Shown in pieces: positions 1-5,230 of a stretch of DNA of 5,466 nucleotides. Position numbers and translations under genes: made by a program. The stretch is taken from assembly GCA_903896585.1 (NCBI GenBank), contig CAITYI010000397.1:1-5466 (forward strand), read 5' to 3'. The number at the start of each line of letters is the position of its first letter. Position 1 is the stretch's first letter. The DNA is from an uncultured bacterium (GTDB lineage: Bacteria > Actinomycetota > Actinomycetes > S36-B12). Below the pieces are notes generated by a model that had not been told where the DNA came from, did not search any database, and saw only the letters and a program-made list of their open reading frames with translations.

Positions 1-603
1 CAACAGGTCACCGATCCTTTGGATCTAGCAATGCTTGCCCGACTGGGTGAGACAGTGAAGTCTGCAACGGCTGCATTTGAGGACTTCAATTATGCAAAAG
101 CACTTGACCTCGCCGAAACATTTTTTTGGAGTTTCACCGATGACTATGTCGAGCTGGTCAAAGAACGGGCCTACGGTGAGAGCGATGGAGTGAATACCCA
201 AAGCGCCCGCAGCGCCCTGTACGTGGCTCTCACCACTCAACTTCGATTATTTGCACCATTTCTTCCATTCACAACAGAGGAGACGTGGTCTTGGTTCAAT
301 GACAGCTCAGTGCACGCGCAGGAGTGGCCCGAAGAACAGATGGGCAACGCCCCAGGGGATCCACAGCTACTCGCCAATGCTCAGGCGGCACTGGGACTCG
401 TGCGCAAGGCCAAATCAGAAGCCAAAGCCTCCATGCGTGCCGAGATACAAAAGGTAGTGTTCACCGGAATTGAGACTGTGATTGCGGATCTCTTGATCGC
501 ACAATCAGACCTGTTAGCAGCAGGTTCAATCTTGGAATTTGAAACGGTAATTGATGCAGACGCCACCGAATTGCGTGCTGAAGTTACGTTACGTGTTGAT
601 TGA
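1..603 (+). CDS. valS: Valyl-tRNA synthetase, C-terminal part (5' end outside window)
   Basis: ValRS attaches valine to tRNA-Val in the cytoplasm using ATP. Only the last 200 residues are present, reading in frame from base 1; the catalytic domain with HIGH and KMSKS and the editing domain lie upstream of the window. What is visible is the helical anticodon-binding domain of class I synthetases of the Val/Ile/Leu group. It includes FWSFTDDYVELVKERAYG near window residues 42-59, the conserved APFLPFTTEETW at 85-96, and VRKAKSEAKASMR at 134-146. The protein stops soon after a short alpha/beta tail ending LRVD, with no C-terminal coiled-coil arm. That fits the shorter ValRS subfamily I associate with actinobacteria, unlike E. 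coli ValRS. The gene converges on clpX with a 19-nt gap. In Streptomyces and Mycobacterium, as I recall, valS lies on the same strand as clpX, so this orientation is unusual. The assignment rests on recognised sequence pattern. Confidence 0.93.
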   Translation, partial: QQVTDPLDLAMLARLGETVKSATAAFEDFNYAKALDLAETFFWSFTDDYVELVKERAYGESDGVNTQSARSALYVALTTQLRLFAPFLPFTTEETWSWFNDSSVHAQEWPEEQMGNAPGDPQLLANAQAALGLVRKAKSEAKASMRAEIQKVVFTGIETVIADLLIAQSDLLAAGSILEFETVIDADATELRAEVTLRVD

Positions 604-622
604 GTTGGGCAGTATTTAAGAC

Positions 623-1912
623 TTAAGCAGTTTTCTCACGAGGCGCCCGCTTGGGCGCTGATCTGGGAACCAGGGTTGGGTTGACGCTGTCGCGCACAAC
701 TTCAGCGGTAATCACGACTTTTGCAATATCTTCACGACTGGGTACTTCATACATGACATTAAGTAGAACTTCCTCCAGGATTGCCCGCAGTCCGCGAGCA
801 CCTGTTCCGCGCAACAGTGCCAGATCGGCGATCTCATTGAGTGAGTCGTCGGTGAACTCCAATTCGACATTGTCGAGCTCAAAGAGCTTCTGATACTGCT
901 TGACCAAAGCATTTCGTGGCTCACTAAGAACGGCAACCAGTGCCTCGCGGTCAAGCTTGTTCACCGCAGTAAAAACCGGGAGTCGGCCGATGAATTCCGG
1001 AATCATGCCGAATTTCAGAAGATCCTCCGGCATGACATGGGAGAAAGGATCGGCCGAAATATCTTTTGTCTCCGAGCGCTCACCTTCCACTAAATCAAAT
1101 GTGAACCCGAGATTCTTTTTTCCCATGCGCTGCTCAACAATTTTGTCCAACCCAGCAAATGCACCCCCCACAATAAAGAGGACATTGGTGGTATCTATCT
1201 GAATGAATTCCTGATGGGGGTGTTTGCGGCCGCCCTGGGGAGGAACCGAAGCGGTGGTGCCTTCGAGAATCTTCAAGAGTGCTTGTTGAACGCCCTCGCC
1301 GGAAACATCGCGGGTGATGGACGGGTTCTCACTTTTGCGCGCTACCTTGTCAATTTCGTCAATGTAGATGATTCCCATTTCGGCACGTTTGGTGTCAAAC
1401 TCAGCAGCCTGGATCAACTTGAGCAAGATATTTTCCACGTCTTCGCCGACATAGCCGGCCTCGGTCAGCGCCGTGGCATCGGCAATGGCGAAGGGGACAT
1501 TCAATACTCGCGCGAGGGTCTGGGCTAGCAGGGTTTTTCCGGAGCCGGTGGGCCCAAGTAGCAGGATATTGGACTTGGCCAACTCCACGGAGTCTTCCTT
1601 GGGCTTGTGATTTGCACCGGCCTGAACTCGCTTGTAGTGGTTGTACACCGCCACCGAAAGGGACTTTTTGGCAGCTTCCTGGCCAATAACGTATTCGTCC
1701 AGGAATGCATAAATCTCCCGTGGCTTGGGTAACTCCCCAAACTCGGAGGTACTCGCCTCGGTTAGTTCCTCTTCAATGATCTCATTGCACAGATCAATGC
1801 ATTCGTCGCAGATGTAAACCATTGGGCCGGCTATCAGCTTTTTGACCTGCTTCTGGCTTTTGCCACAGAAGGAACACTTGAGCAGATCGCCACTCTCACC
1901 TATGCGTGCCAC
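623..1912 (-). CDS. clpX: ATP-dependent Clp protease ATP-binding subunit ClpX
   Basis: ClpX is a hexameric AAA+ unfoldase that recognises tagged substrates, unfolds them and threads them into ClpP. The 429-residue length is normal for the family. An N-terminal zinc-binding domain has four cysteines (C13, C16, C35, C38). The AAA+ module follows: Walker A GPTGSGKT at 120-127, pore-1 loop GYVG at 153-156, Walker B IIYIDEID at 181-188, RKH loop at 229-231, the LGF ClpP-docking tripeptide at 268-270, arginine-finger region EFIGRLP at 306-312, and sensor-2 GARGLR at 371-376. All key residues are intact. The start is GTG at 1910-1912. Upstream there is a GAGAG about 6 nt away and a stronger AAGGA 13 nt away, so the ribosome site is not ideal. 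The gene follows clpP2 by 178 nt, so it may be read through from clpP1P2 or have its own promoter; I could not fix one. Its stop is 19 nt from that of valS. Confidence 0.98.
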   Translation of the reverse strand: MARIGESGDLLKCSFCGKSQKQVKKLIAGPMVYICDECIDLCNEIIEEELTEASTSEFGELPKPREIYAFLDEYVIGQEAAKKSLSVAVYNHYKRVQAGANHKPKEDSVELAKSNILLLGPTGSGKTLLAQTLARVLNVPFAIADATALTEAGYVGEDVENILLKLIQAAEFDTKRAEMGIIYIDEIDKVARKSENPSITRDVSGEGVQQALLKILEGTTASVPPQGGRKHPHQEFIQIDTTNVLFIVGGAFAGLDKIVEQRMGKKNLGFTFDLVEGERSETKDISADPFSHVMPEDLLKFGMIPEFIGRLPVFTAVNKLDREALVAVLSEPRNALVKQYQKLFELDNVELEFTDDSLNEIADLALLRGTGARGLRAILEEVLLNVMYEVPSREDIAKVVITAEVVRDSVNPTLVPRSAPKRAPREKTA

Positions 1913-2090
1913 AGTGTTCTCTCAGTCCTTCCACCAGCAAAACGTTTCCTTCAGTATGCATATCCACTTTGAACTCGGTTACCGTACCCCGGAAAGGCAC
2001 CTGCGCGCGCGTTATTCACAAGGTGGCGCGGGTCAAAGTCTCAACTTTGGGTTAAAACCCGAACTTGACAGCTGGCTCTTGGTGGCCGGA
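1913..2090 (-). other. clpP2-clpX intergenic spacer
   Basis: This spacer of 178 nt carries no credible ORF and interrupts an otherwise tight gene set. Its clpP2-proximal half holds the inverted repeats listed at 2029-2061. A weaker pair, cacct at 1998-2002 and aggtg at 2021-2025, flanks an alternating gcgcgcgcg run. The clpX-proximal half is unstructured by eye. On the minus strand there are -10-like words (CATACT near 1957-1962; AATAAC near 2011-2016), but none has a convincing -35 at the right distance. No T-run follows the hairpins, so a classical intrinsic terminator is not supported. Confidence 0.5.
2029..2061. repeat. Overlapping inverted repeats, possible attenuator or processing hairpin
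   Basis: Two structures compete for the same bases. In the first, cgggt (2029-2033) pairs with acccg (2057-2061) and caaagt (2034-2039) pairs with actttg (2044-2049). That gives 11 base pairs with a 4-nt loop and a 7-nt bulge (2050-2056). In the second, gggtt (2049-2053) pairs with aaccc (2056-2060) in a small hairpin, which blocks the outer stem of the first. In the minus-strand transcript the second hairpin would form first, about 30 nt after the clpP2 stop. The pairing is read directly from sequence; a role in attenuation, processing or partial termination before clpX is inference. Confidence 0.4.
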
Positions 2091-2714
2091 TCACGCCTTT
2101 CGTGAGGAAATGACCGAGTCAATCACGCCGTACTCAACTGCTTTGGTGGCCGTCAAGATGTTGTCGCGTTCAATATCTTGCTCGATTTGCTCAATGGAAC
2201 GACCCGTGTGTTGGGCCAGAATCCCTTCCATCTCCTTGCGCATCCGAATAATCTCATTGGCTTGGATCTCGATATCGGATCCTTGGCCGCCACCTTCGGT
2301 ATAGGGCTGGTGAATCAAAATTCGTGAGTGGGGAAGGGCGAAGCGCTTTCCCGGTGTGCCCGCTGCCAACAGGACCGCGGCAGCTGATGCAGCCTGCCCC
2401 AAACAAACAGTTTGAACCTGCGGCTTGACGAACTGCATGGTGTCGTAGATGGCGGTCATGGCGGTGTACGAACCACCCGGTGAATTTATATAAATCTGGA
2501 TATCCCGATCCGGATCCAATGATTCCAAAGTGAGCAATTGCGCCATGACATCGTCAGCGGAGGCATCGTCAATCTGAACACCCAGGAAAATGATTCTCTC
2601 TTCAAAAAGTTTGGTGTAGGGGTTATGTACTTTTTCCCCGGTCGCCGTGCGCTCACGAAACTCCGGAAGAATGTACCGACTTACGGGAGCTATTGACTGG
2701 AAAGAATTTCTCAC
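2091..2714 (-). CDS. clpP2: ATP-dependent Clp protease proteolytic subunit ClpP2
   Basis: This is a serine peptidase subunit that forms heptameric rings; in actinobacteria ClpP2 rings stack with ClpP1 rings to make the active mixed barrel. The protein has 207 residues, the usual length. The catalytic triad is intact: S110 in GQAASAAAVL, H135 in ILIHQP, D184 in ERDNILTA, with the family's usual 25- and 49-residue spacings. The oxyanion/substrate segment NSPGGS is at 77-82. The N-terminal part (SRYILPEF and NPYTKLFEERIIFLG, residues 12-45) and QTVCLGQAASAAAVLLAAGTPGKR closely follow actinobacterial ClpP2 as I remember it, which separates it from the neighbouring ClpP1. It starts with GTG at 2712-2714, overlapping the clpP1 TGA in a GTGA junction. 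An AAGGGAGA ribosome site lies at 2721-2728 inside the end of clpP1. Translational coupling with clpP1 is therefore likely, which would keep the two subunits in step. Confidence 0.97.
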   Translation of the reverse strand: MRNSFQSIAPVSRYILPEFRERTATGEKVHNPYTKLFEERIIFLGVQIDDASADDVMAQLLTLESLDPDRDIQIYINSPGGSYTAMTAIYDTMQFVKPQVQTVCLGQAASAAAVLLAAGTPGKRFALPHSRILIHQPYTEGGGQGSDIEIQANEIIRMRKEMEGILAQHTGRSIEQIEQDIERDNILTATKAVEYGVIDSVISSRKA

Positions 2715-3334
2715 TTGGTGTCTCCCTTGAGTGAAGATGGTGCATCGGCAGATGAGCTATACACATGATCGATTAATCCGTATTCACGAGCTGCATCTGA
2801 AGTAAACCAGCGATCTCGATCCGAATCCTTCTCAATTTGCTCAATGCTTTGTCCGCTATGAACGGCAATCAATTCCGCCATGCGCTTTTTGATGTACAGC
2901 ATTTGCTCGGCCTGGATCTTGATATCACTTGCTGTTCCACCAAGGCCACCGGACGGCTGGTGCATCATGATGCGGGTATTCGGGGTGGCATACCGCTTAC
3001 CGGCTGTTCCGGCACACAACAGGAATTGACCCATGGATGCAGCCAAGCCCATGGCGACAGTGGTGACATCGTTAGGGATCAATTGCATGGTGTCGTAGAT
3101 GACCATGCCCGCGGTGATCGAACCACCGGGTGAGTTGATGTAAAGAGAGATGTCCTTTGCTGGATCCTCGGCTGCGAGCACCTGCAATTGCTTGGCAATC
3201 CGATTGGAGTTGTCATCCATGACGGGACCTTCGAGCCAAATAATTCGCTCGCGTAGGAGCCGCTCATCCAGCATGTCGCCGAATCCGGTCATGCCGCCGC
3301 TCGTGCGCATGATGTGTTCAAAGGGTGTCGACAC
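2711..3334 (-). CDS. clpP1: ATP-dependent Clp protease proteolytic subunit ClpP1
   Basis: This is the first of two tandem ClpP paralogues. It degrades unfolded polypeptides in a chamber shared with ClpP2 and gated by ClpX or ClpC. From the chosen start the protein has 207 residues. The triad is S100 in GLAASMGQF, H125 in IMMHQP, and D174 in DSDRDRWF, with correct 25/49 spacing. NSPGGS is at 67-72 and RERIIWLEGPV at 28-38 is the typical strand before the handle. The frame is open to a GTG at 3356-3358, eight codons upstream. I prefer the GTG at 3332-3334 because AAGGAGA sits 4 nt before it, and the upstream GTG coincides with the predicted transcription start. The DRDRWFT signature supports ClpP1 rather than ClpP2. 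The gene is first in the clpP1-clpP2 pair and has its own leader downstream of tig. Its C-terminal tail after the core (about residue 193 on) is short, serine-rich and polar. Confidence 0.96.
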   Translation of the reverse strand: MSTPFEHIMRTSGGMTGFGDMLDERLLRERIIWLEGPVMDDNSNRIAKQLQVLAAEDPAKDISLYINSPGGSITAGMVIYDTMQLIPNDVTTVAMGLAASMGQFLLCAGTAGKRYATPNTRIMMHQPSGGLGGTASDIKIQAEQMLYIKKRMAELIAVHSGQSIEQIEKDSDRDRWFTSDAAREYGLIDHVYSSSADAPSSLKGDTK

Positions 3335-3338
3335 CGAT

Positions 3339-3345
3339 TCTCCTT
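3339..3345 (-). promoter_or_regulatory. Shine-Dalgarno site that fixes the clpP1 start
   Basis: On the minus strand this reads AAGGAGA, 4 nt before the GTG at 3332-3334. It is the best ribosome binding site in the window and lies inside the longer possible reading frame, which argues against the start at 3358. Confidence 0.8.
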
Positions 3346-3361
3346 GCCTTAGGGTCACAAC

Positions 3362-3389
3362 AATTATTCGCGTTGCTTGGGTGATGCAA
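3362..3389 (-). promoter_or_regulatory. Candidate clpP1P2 promoter
   Basis: On the minus strand a -10-like ATAATT (3362-3367; AATAAT one base upstream) is preceded by TTGCAT (3384-3389) with a 16-nt spacer. The -35 match is poor, so an activator may be needed. Transcription would start near 3355, leaving a leader of about 20 nt that contains little beyond the ribosome site. An inverted GTTGC/GCAAC pair (3372-3376 and 3386-3390, 9-nt spacer) overlies the -35 and spacer and could be an operator. Assigned by eye only. Confidence 0.35.
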
Positions 3390-3432
3390 CTCTAACCCCG
3401 CAGCAGTATCCGTACCCGATCTAATGACCAGA

Positions 3433-3450
3433 GTTCGCCATCAGCCGAAT
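3433..3450 (-). promoter_or_regulatory. ClgR-like imperfect palindrome upstream of clpP1
   Basis: On the minus strand the 18 bases read ATTCGGCTGATGGCGAAC. ClgR is the actinobacterial activator of clpP1P2 and clpC. The consensus I remember for Corynebacterium is WNNWCGCYNANRGCGWWS; this site agrees at 12 of 14 constrained positions, missing the fourth (C for W) and fifth (G for C). The Streptomyces form GTTCGC-N5-GCG is matched on the other strand except for a final C. The centre lies about 85 bp upstream of the predicted clpP1 start point, a possible position for an activator. It sits just after the tig stop codon. No clgR gene is in the window, so the regulator is inferred. Confidence 0.35.
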
Positions 3451-3472
3451 GAACCGCATGGGGACTTTTGAC

Positions 3473-4765
3473 CTACTCGCCGGCGCTCAGGGCAGCCATT
3501 TCGGCATCCAAGGCAGCGAGGTCAATAACGGCTCCCGTGGTGTCCACAACATGGGCGCTCTCAAGTACCTTGGCAAGGGCCTTGGCTCGGCGAATATCCG
3601 CCATGGCCATGGGGACCTGACCTGCCTCCACCAGCGCCTGGGCAAATGCATCGGGGGCCATCCCGTACCGAGGCGCTTGCTGTACCAACCACGCACTGAG
3701 TTCGCTCTCGCCAACCGTGAGTTCGGCATCCTCTGCGATTTTGTCCAAAACGAACTGGCTCTTCATGCCGGTGCGGATCTCCGCCTCAACTTCGCCACGA
3801 TGCTCTTCACCCGAATCATGGCCGTCTTGGAAGTGAGACGCGATTTCGGCCGCCACCACACTCTCCGGTAATGCAATATCCACTTTCTCCAACAGGACAT
3901 CGTGAATCTTGTGACGGGCTTCATTGCCCTGCTCAATGCGCTTCAATCGGCCGAGACGAGTTTCAATATCTGCTCGCAACTCCTCAACCGTGTCAAACTC
4001 GGAGGCCATGCTGACGAACTCTGCATTAAGTTCGGGTAATTCGCGCTCACGAACCGCGGTCACTTCAACCGTGACAGTGAGCGGGATTCCTGACCAGTCA
4101 CCATTTTGTGGAGTGAATTCAAATGTTCGCGACTCACCCTTTGCCGCACCGCGAACAGCGTCATCGAATCCAGGCAACATGCCTTCGGTGCCCAGTTCAT
4201 AGGACATGGCCTGCGCTGCTAGATCCTCAACTTCATCGCCAGATTCGGTAGTCCCGGAAATATTGACCAGCAAAATATCGCCGTCTGCGCTGGCGCGATC
4301 CACCTCTTTGAGATTGGCAAAACGACCGCGCAACGCATCAAGCTGTTCATCGACATCAGATTCAGACAATAGGTACGGTTCAACCTCAACCGTCAAGGAA
4401 TCAAATGCAGGGAGATCAAACTCGGGGCGCACATCTACCTCAACGGTGAACGTCAATTTATCGCCATCGACCATCTCAGTAACCTCGACAGCCGGCTGCC
4501 CAATCGGGCGGATCTTGTTCTCCCGAATAACTTCTTCATAGGCCTTGGGCAGGGCATCGTTGATGGCCTCGTCCAATACAGCTCCCCGGCCCACTCGCTG
4601 TTCGACCACTCGGGCCGGAACCTTGCCTTTACGAAAACCTGGGATGTTGATCGACTTGCCAATGCGAACGAGGGCAGCGTCCACACTGGGCTGCAGATCC
4701 GCAAACGGCACCTCAACGGAGATTTTTATGCGGGTGGGGTTGAGGTTCTCGATCTCGGTTTTCAC
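3473..4765 (-). CDS. tig: Trigger factor, ribosome-associated chaperone and peptidyl-prolyl isomerase
   Basis: Trigger factor binds the ribosome at the exit tunnel, cradles nascent chains and speeds proline isomerisation. The 430 residues show the standard order. The N-terminal ribosome-binding domain (about 1-145) carries GFRKGKVP at 43-50, the docking loop that contacts ribosomal protein L23. An FKBP-type isomerase domain (about 155-245) includes YELGTEGMLPGFDDAVRG at 189-206. The helical C-terminal chaperone arms fill the rest. Length is typical, slightly short beside mycobacterial forms that have an extended acidic tail; here the end is a short Ala/Glu-rich stretch. It starts with GTG at 4763-4765, with GGAG (4771-4774) 5 nt upstream. 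The gene heads the run toward clpP1, with 138 nt between its stop and the clpP1 start. A candidate promoter lies at 4797-4825, and tRNA-Pro on the same strand is 116 nt upstream. All domains look intact. Confidence 0.97.
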   Translation of the reverse strand: MKTEIENLNPTRIKISVEVPFADLQPSVDAALVRIGKSINIPGFRKGKVPARVVEQRVGRGAVLDEAINDALPKAYEEVIRENKIRPIGQPAVEVTEMVDGDKLTFTVEVDVRPEFDLPAFDSLTVEVEPYLLSESDVDEQLDALRGRFANLKEVDRASADGDILLVNISGTTESGDEVEDLAAQAMSYELGTEGMLPGFDDAVRGAAKGESRTFEFTPQNGDWSGIPLTVTVEVTAVRERELPELNAEFVSMASEFDTVEELRADIETRLGRLKRIEQGNEARHKIHDVLLEKVDIALPESVVAAEIASHFQDGHDSGEEHRGEVEAEIRTGMKSQFVLDKIAEDAELTVGESELSAWLVQQAPRYGMAPDAFAQALVEAGQVPMAMADIRRAKALAKVLESAHVVDTTGAVIDLAALDAEMAALSAGE

Positions 4766-4796
4766 GGACGCTCCAGGTAGTTGTGTGACGGATCCT

Positions 4797-4825
4797 TTAA
4801 TACGGAACTTTGTGTACGTGGTGAA
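4797..4825 (-). promoter_or_regulatory. Candidate tig promoter
   Basis: On the minus strand TTCACC (4820-4825) and TATTAA (4797-4802) are separated by 17 nt, each matching the housekeeping sigma hexamers at four of six positions. Transcription would start near 4790, giving a leader of about 25 nt before the GTG. This would let tig be expressed independently of tRNA-Pro. Assigned by eye. Confidence 0.45.
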
Positions 4826-4849
4826 GATACTTCTCGCTGAACTAGCCGT

Positions 4850-4874
4850 ACTTGTCGTTTCCCAAACTTGTCGT
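4850..4874. repeat. Two direct copies of acttgtcgt, 16-nt period
   Basis: The 9-mer acttgtcgt occurs at 4850-4858 and again at 4866-4874, between the 3' end of tRNA-Pro and the candidate tig promoter. The offset is about 1.5 helical turns, so it is not ideal for same-face protein binding. It could be a regulatory pair, a small duplication or chance. Confidence 0.5.
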
Positions 4875-4881
4875 ATCGGAG

Positions 4882-4957
4882 TGGTCGGGGCGGGGAGATT
4901 CGAACTCCCGGTCTCCTGCTCCCAAAGCAGGCGCGCTAGCCACTACGCTACGCCCCG
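4882..4957 (-). tRNA. tRNA-Pro (UGG anticodon)
   Basis: All arms fold cleanly over 76 nt. The acceptor CGGGGCG (4951-4957) pairs with CGCCCCG (4886-4892). The anticodon stem CCTGC/GCAGG carries loop TTTGGGA, with anticodon TGG at 4922-4924, and the T arm GGGAG-TTCGAAT-CTCCC is perfect. The C1:G72 pair and A73 discriminator are the bacterial proline identity pattern. The 3' CCA is encoded (4882-4884). By wobble this tRNA can read CCA and CCG, and CCU if U34 is modified. It points toward tig on the same strand. Confidence 0.97.
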
Positions 4958-4971
4958 CGCTGGCCTCCGAG

Positions 4972-5001
4972 AGTCTAGAGGTATCCCCCACGTCACCTGA
5001 A
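4972..5001 (-). promoter_or_regulatory. Candidate tRNA-Pro promoter
   Basis: On the minus strand TAGACT (4972-4977) is a fair -10 with TTCAGG (4996-5001) 18 nt upstream as a weak -35. The predicted start is only about 6-8 nt ahead of the mature tRNA 5' end, a common arrangement for tRNA genes. Low certainty because the -35 matches at three of six positions. Confidence 0.35.
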
Positions 5002-5036
5002 TCTGCATGCACGTTCACCCGTAATCGAGCGCCCAT

Positions 5037-5066
5037 TTCGATTCACATCAGGGCAGTGAGTACCAT
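5037..5066 (+). promoter_or_regulatory. Candidate tRNA-Gly promoter
   Basis: TACCAT at 5061-5066 suits a -10, with TTCGAT at 5037-5042 and an 18-nt spacer. It would start transcription near 5073, just ahead of the tRNA. A better -35 word, TTCACA (5042-5047), is too close at 13 nt. Thus tRNA-Pro and tRNA-Gly seem to be transcribed divergently from a shared 122-nt region. Confidence 0.33.
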
Positions 5067-5079
5067 GAGGGCGCACCTC

Positions 5080-5150
5080 GCGGGTGTAGCTCAATGGTAG
5101 AGCCCCAGCCTTCCAAGCTGGCCATGCCGGTTCGATCCCGGTCACCCGCT
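5080..5150 (+). tRNA. tRNA-Gly (UCC anticodon)
   Basis: The cloverleaf is complete over 71 nt. Acceptor GCGGGTG (5080-5086) pairs with CACCCGC (5143-5149), with T73 as discriminator (5150). The D arm is GCTC/GAGC. The anticodon stem CCAGC/GCTGG has loop CTTCCAA, with anticodon TCC at 5112-5114, a 4-nt variable region, and T loop TTCGATC. U73 and C35-C36 fit bacterial glycine identity. CCA is not encoded (CTG follows), so it must be added by nucleotidyltransferase, unlike the adjacent tRNA-Pro. It reads GGA and GGG codons. Confidence 0.97.
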
Positions 5151-5162
5151 CTGCGAGCGGGT
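5144..5162 (+). terminator. Hairpin overlapping the tRNA-Gly 3' end
   Basis: The sequence acccgct (5144-5150) forms a perfect 7-bp inverted repeat with agcgggt (5156-5162) around a 5-nt loop. Its left arm is the 3' acceptor strand plus discriminator of tRNA-Gly, so the tail copies the 5' acceptor strand (gcgggt at 5080-5085). No T-run follows. It may be a T-less terminator of the kind proposed for GC-rich bacteria, or a processing signal. Confidence 0.4.
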
Positions 5163-5212
5163 CCCTCGGATCGGGAGGAGTCCCTCGGGGAAGACGGACC
5201 CGAGTGTCGGGT
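5163..5212. repeat. GC-rich repeat and hairpin cluster between converging genes
   Basis: Two exclusive stems share the segment cccga. One pairs ctcggg (5184-5189) with cccgag (5199-5204); the other pairs acccga (5198-5203) with tcgggt (5207-5212). In addition, the 9-mer gtccctcgg occurs twice (5161-5169 and 5180-5188). The cluster lies between tRNA-Gly (+) and the hypothetical gene (-), which converge here, so it may end transcription from both sides. No T-run is present on either strand. Confidence 0.4.
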
Positions 5213-5230
5213 TACGTCACGACTTGGCTC

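Noticed and set aside
604..626. Bidirectional intrinsic terminator between valS and clpX
   Set aside because: The inverted repeat is only 5 bp, AT-rich, and partly inside clpX; too weak to call.
1214..1528. Plus-strand ORF of 104 codons opposite clpX
   Set aside because: Antisense shadow of a well-conserved clpX region; no ribosome site and no family resemblance.
1955..2045. A defined promoter for clpX
   Set aside because: -10-like words exist on the minus strand, but no -35 at 16-18 nt convinced me, and the best TTGACC lies inside the hairpin with a 14-nt spacer.
3433..3472. Intrinsic terminator after tig
   Set aside because: No strong stem followed by a T-run on the minus strand; the only palindrome there fits a protein-binding site better.
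3449..3871. Plus-strand ORF of 140 codons opposite the tig 3' end
   Set aside because: Complement of the trigger factor C-terminal coding region; its composition mirrors tig codon use and no start signal is seen.
4842..5036. Minus-strand ORF of 64 codons and plus-strand ORFs (4545-5000, 4852-5100) across the tRNA region
   Set aside because: They run through tRNA-Pro and tRNA-Gly; words such as GDREFESPRP are the usual false translation of a tRNA T arm.
5161..5188. CRISPR-like spaced repeat
   Set aside because: Only two 9-nt copies with a 10-nt gap; too short and too few.
5143..5212. Phage or island attachment site at the tRNA-Gly 3' end
   Set aside because: An att site would give a direct copy of the tRNA 3' end elsewhere; here only an inverted copy of a few bases follows, and no integrase is in the window.
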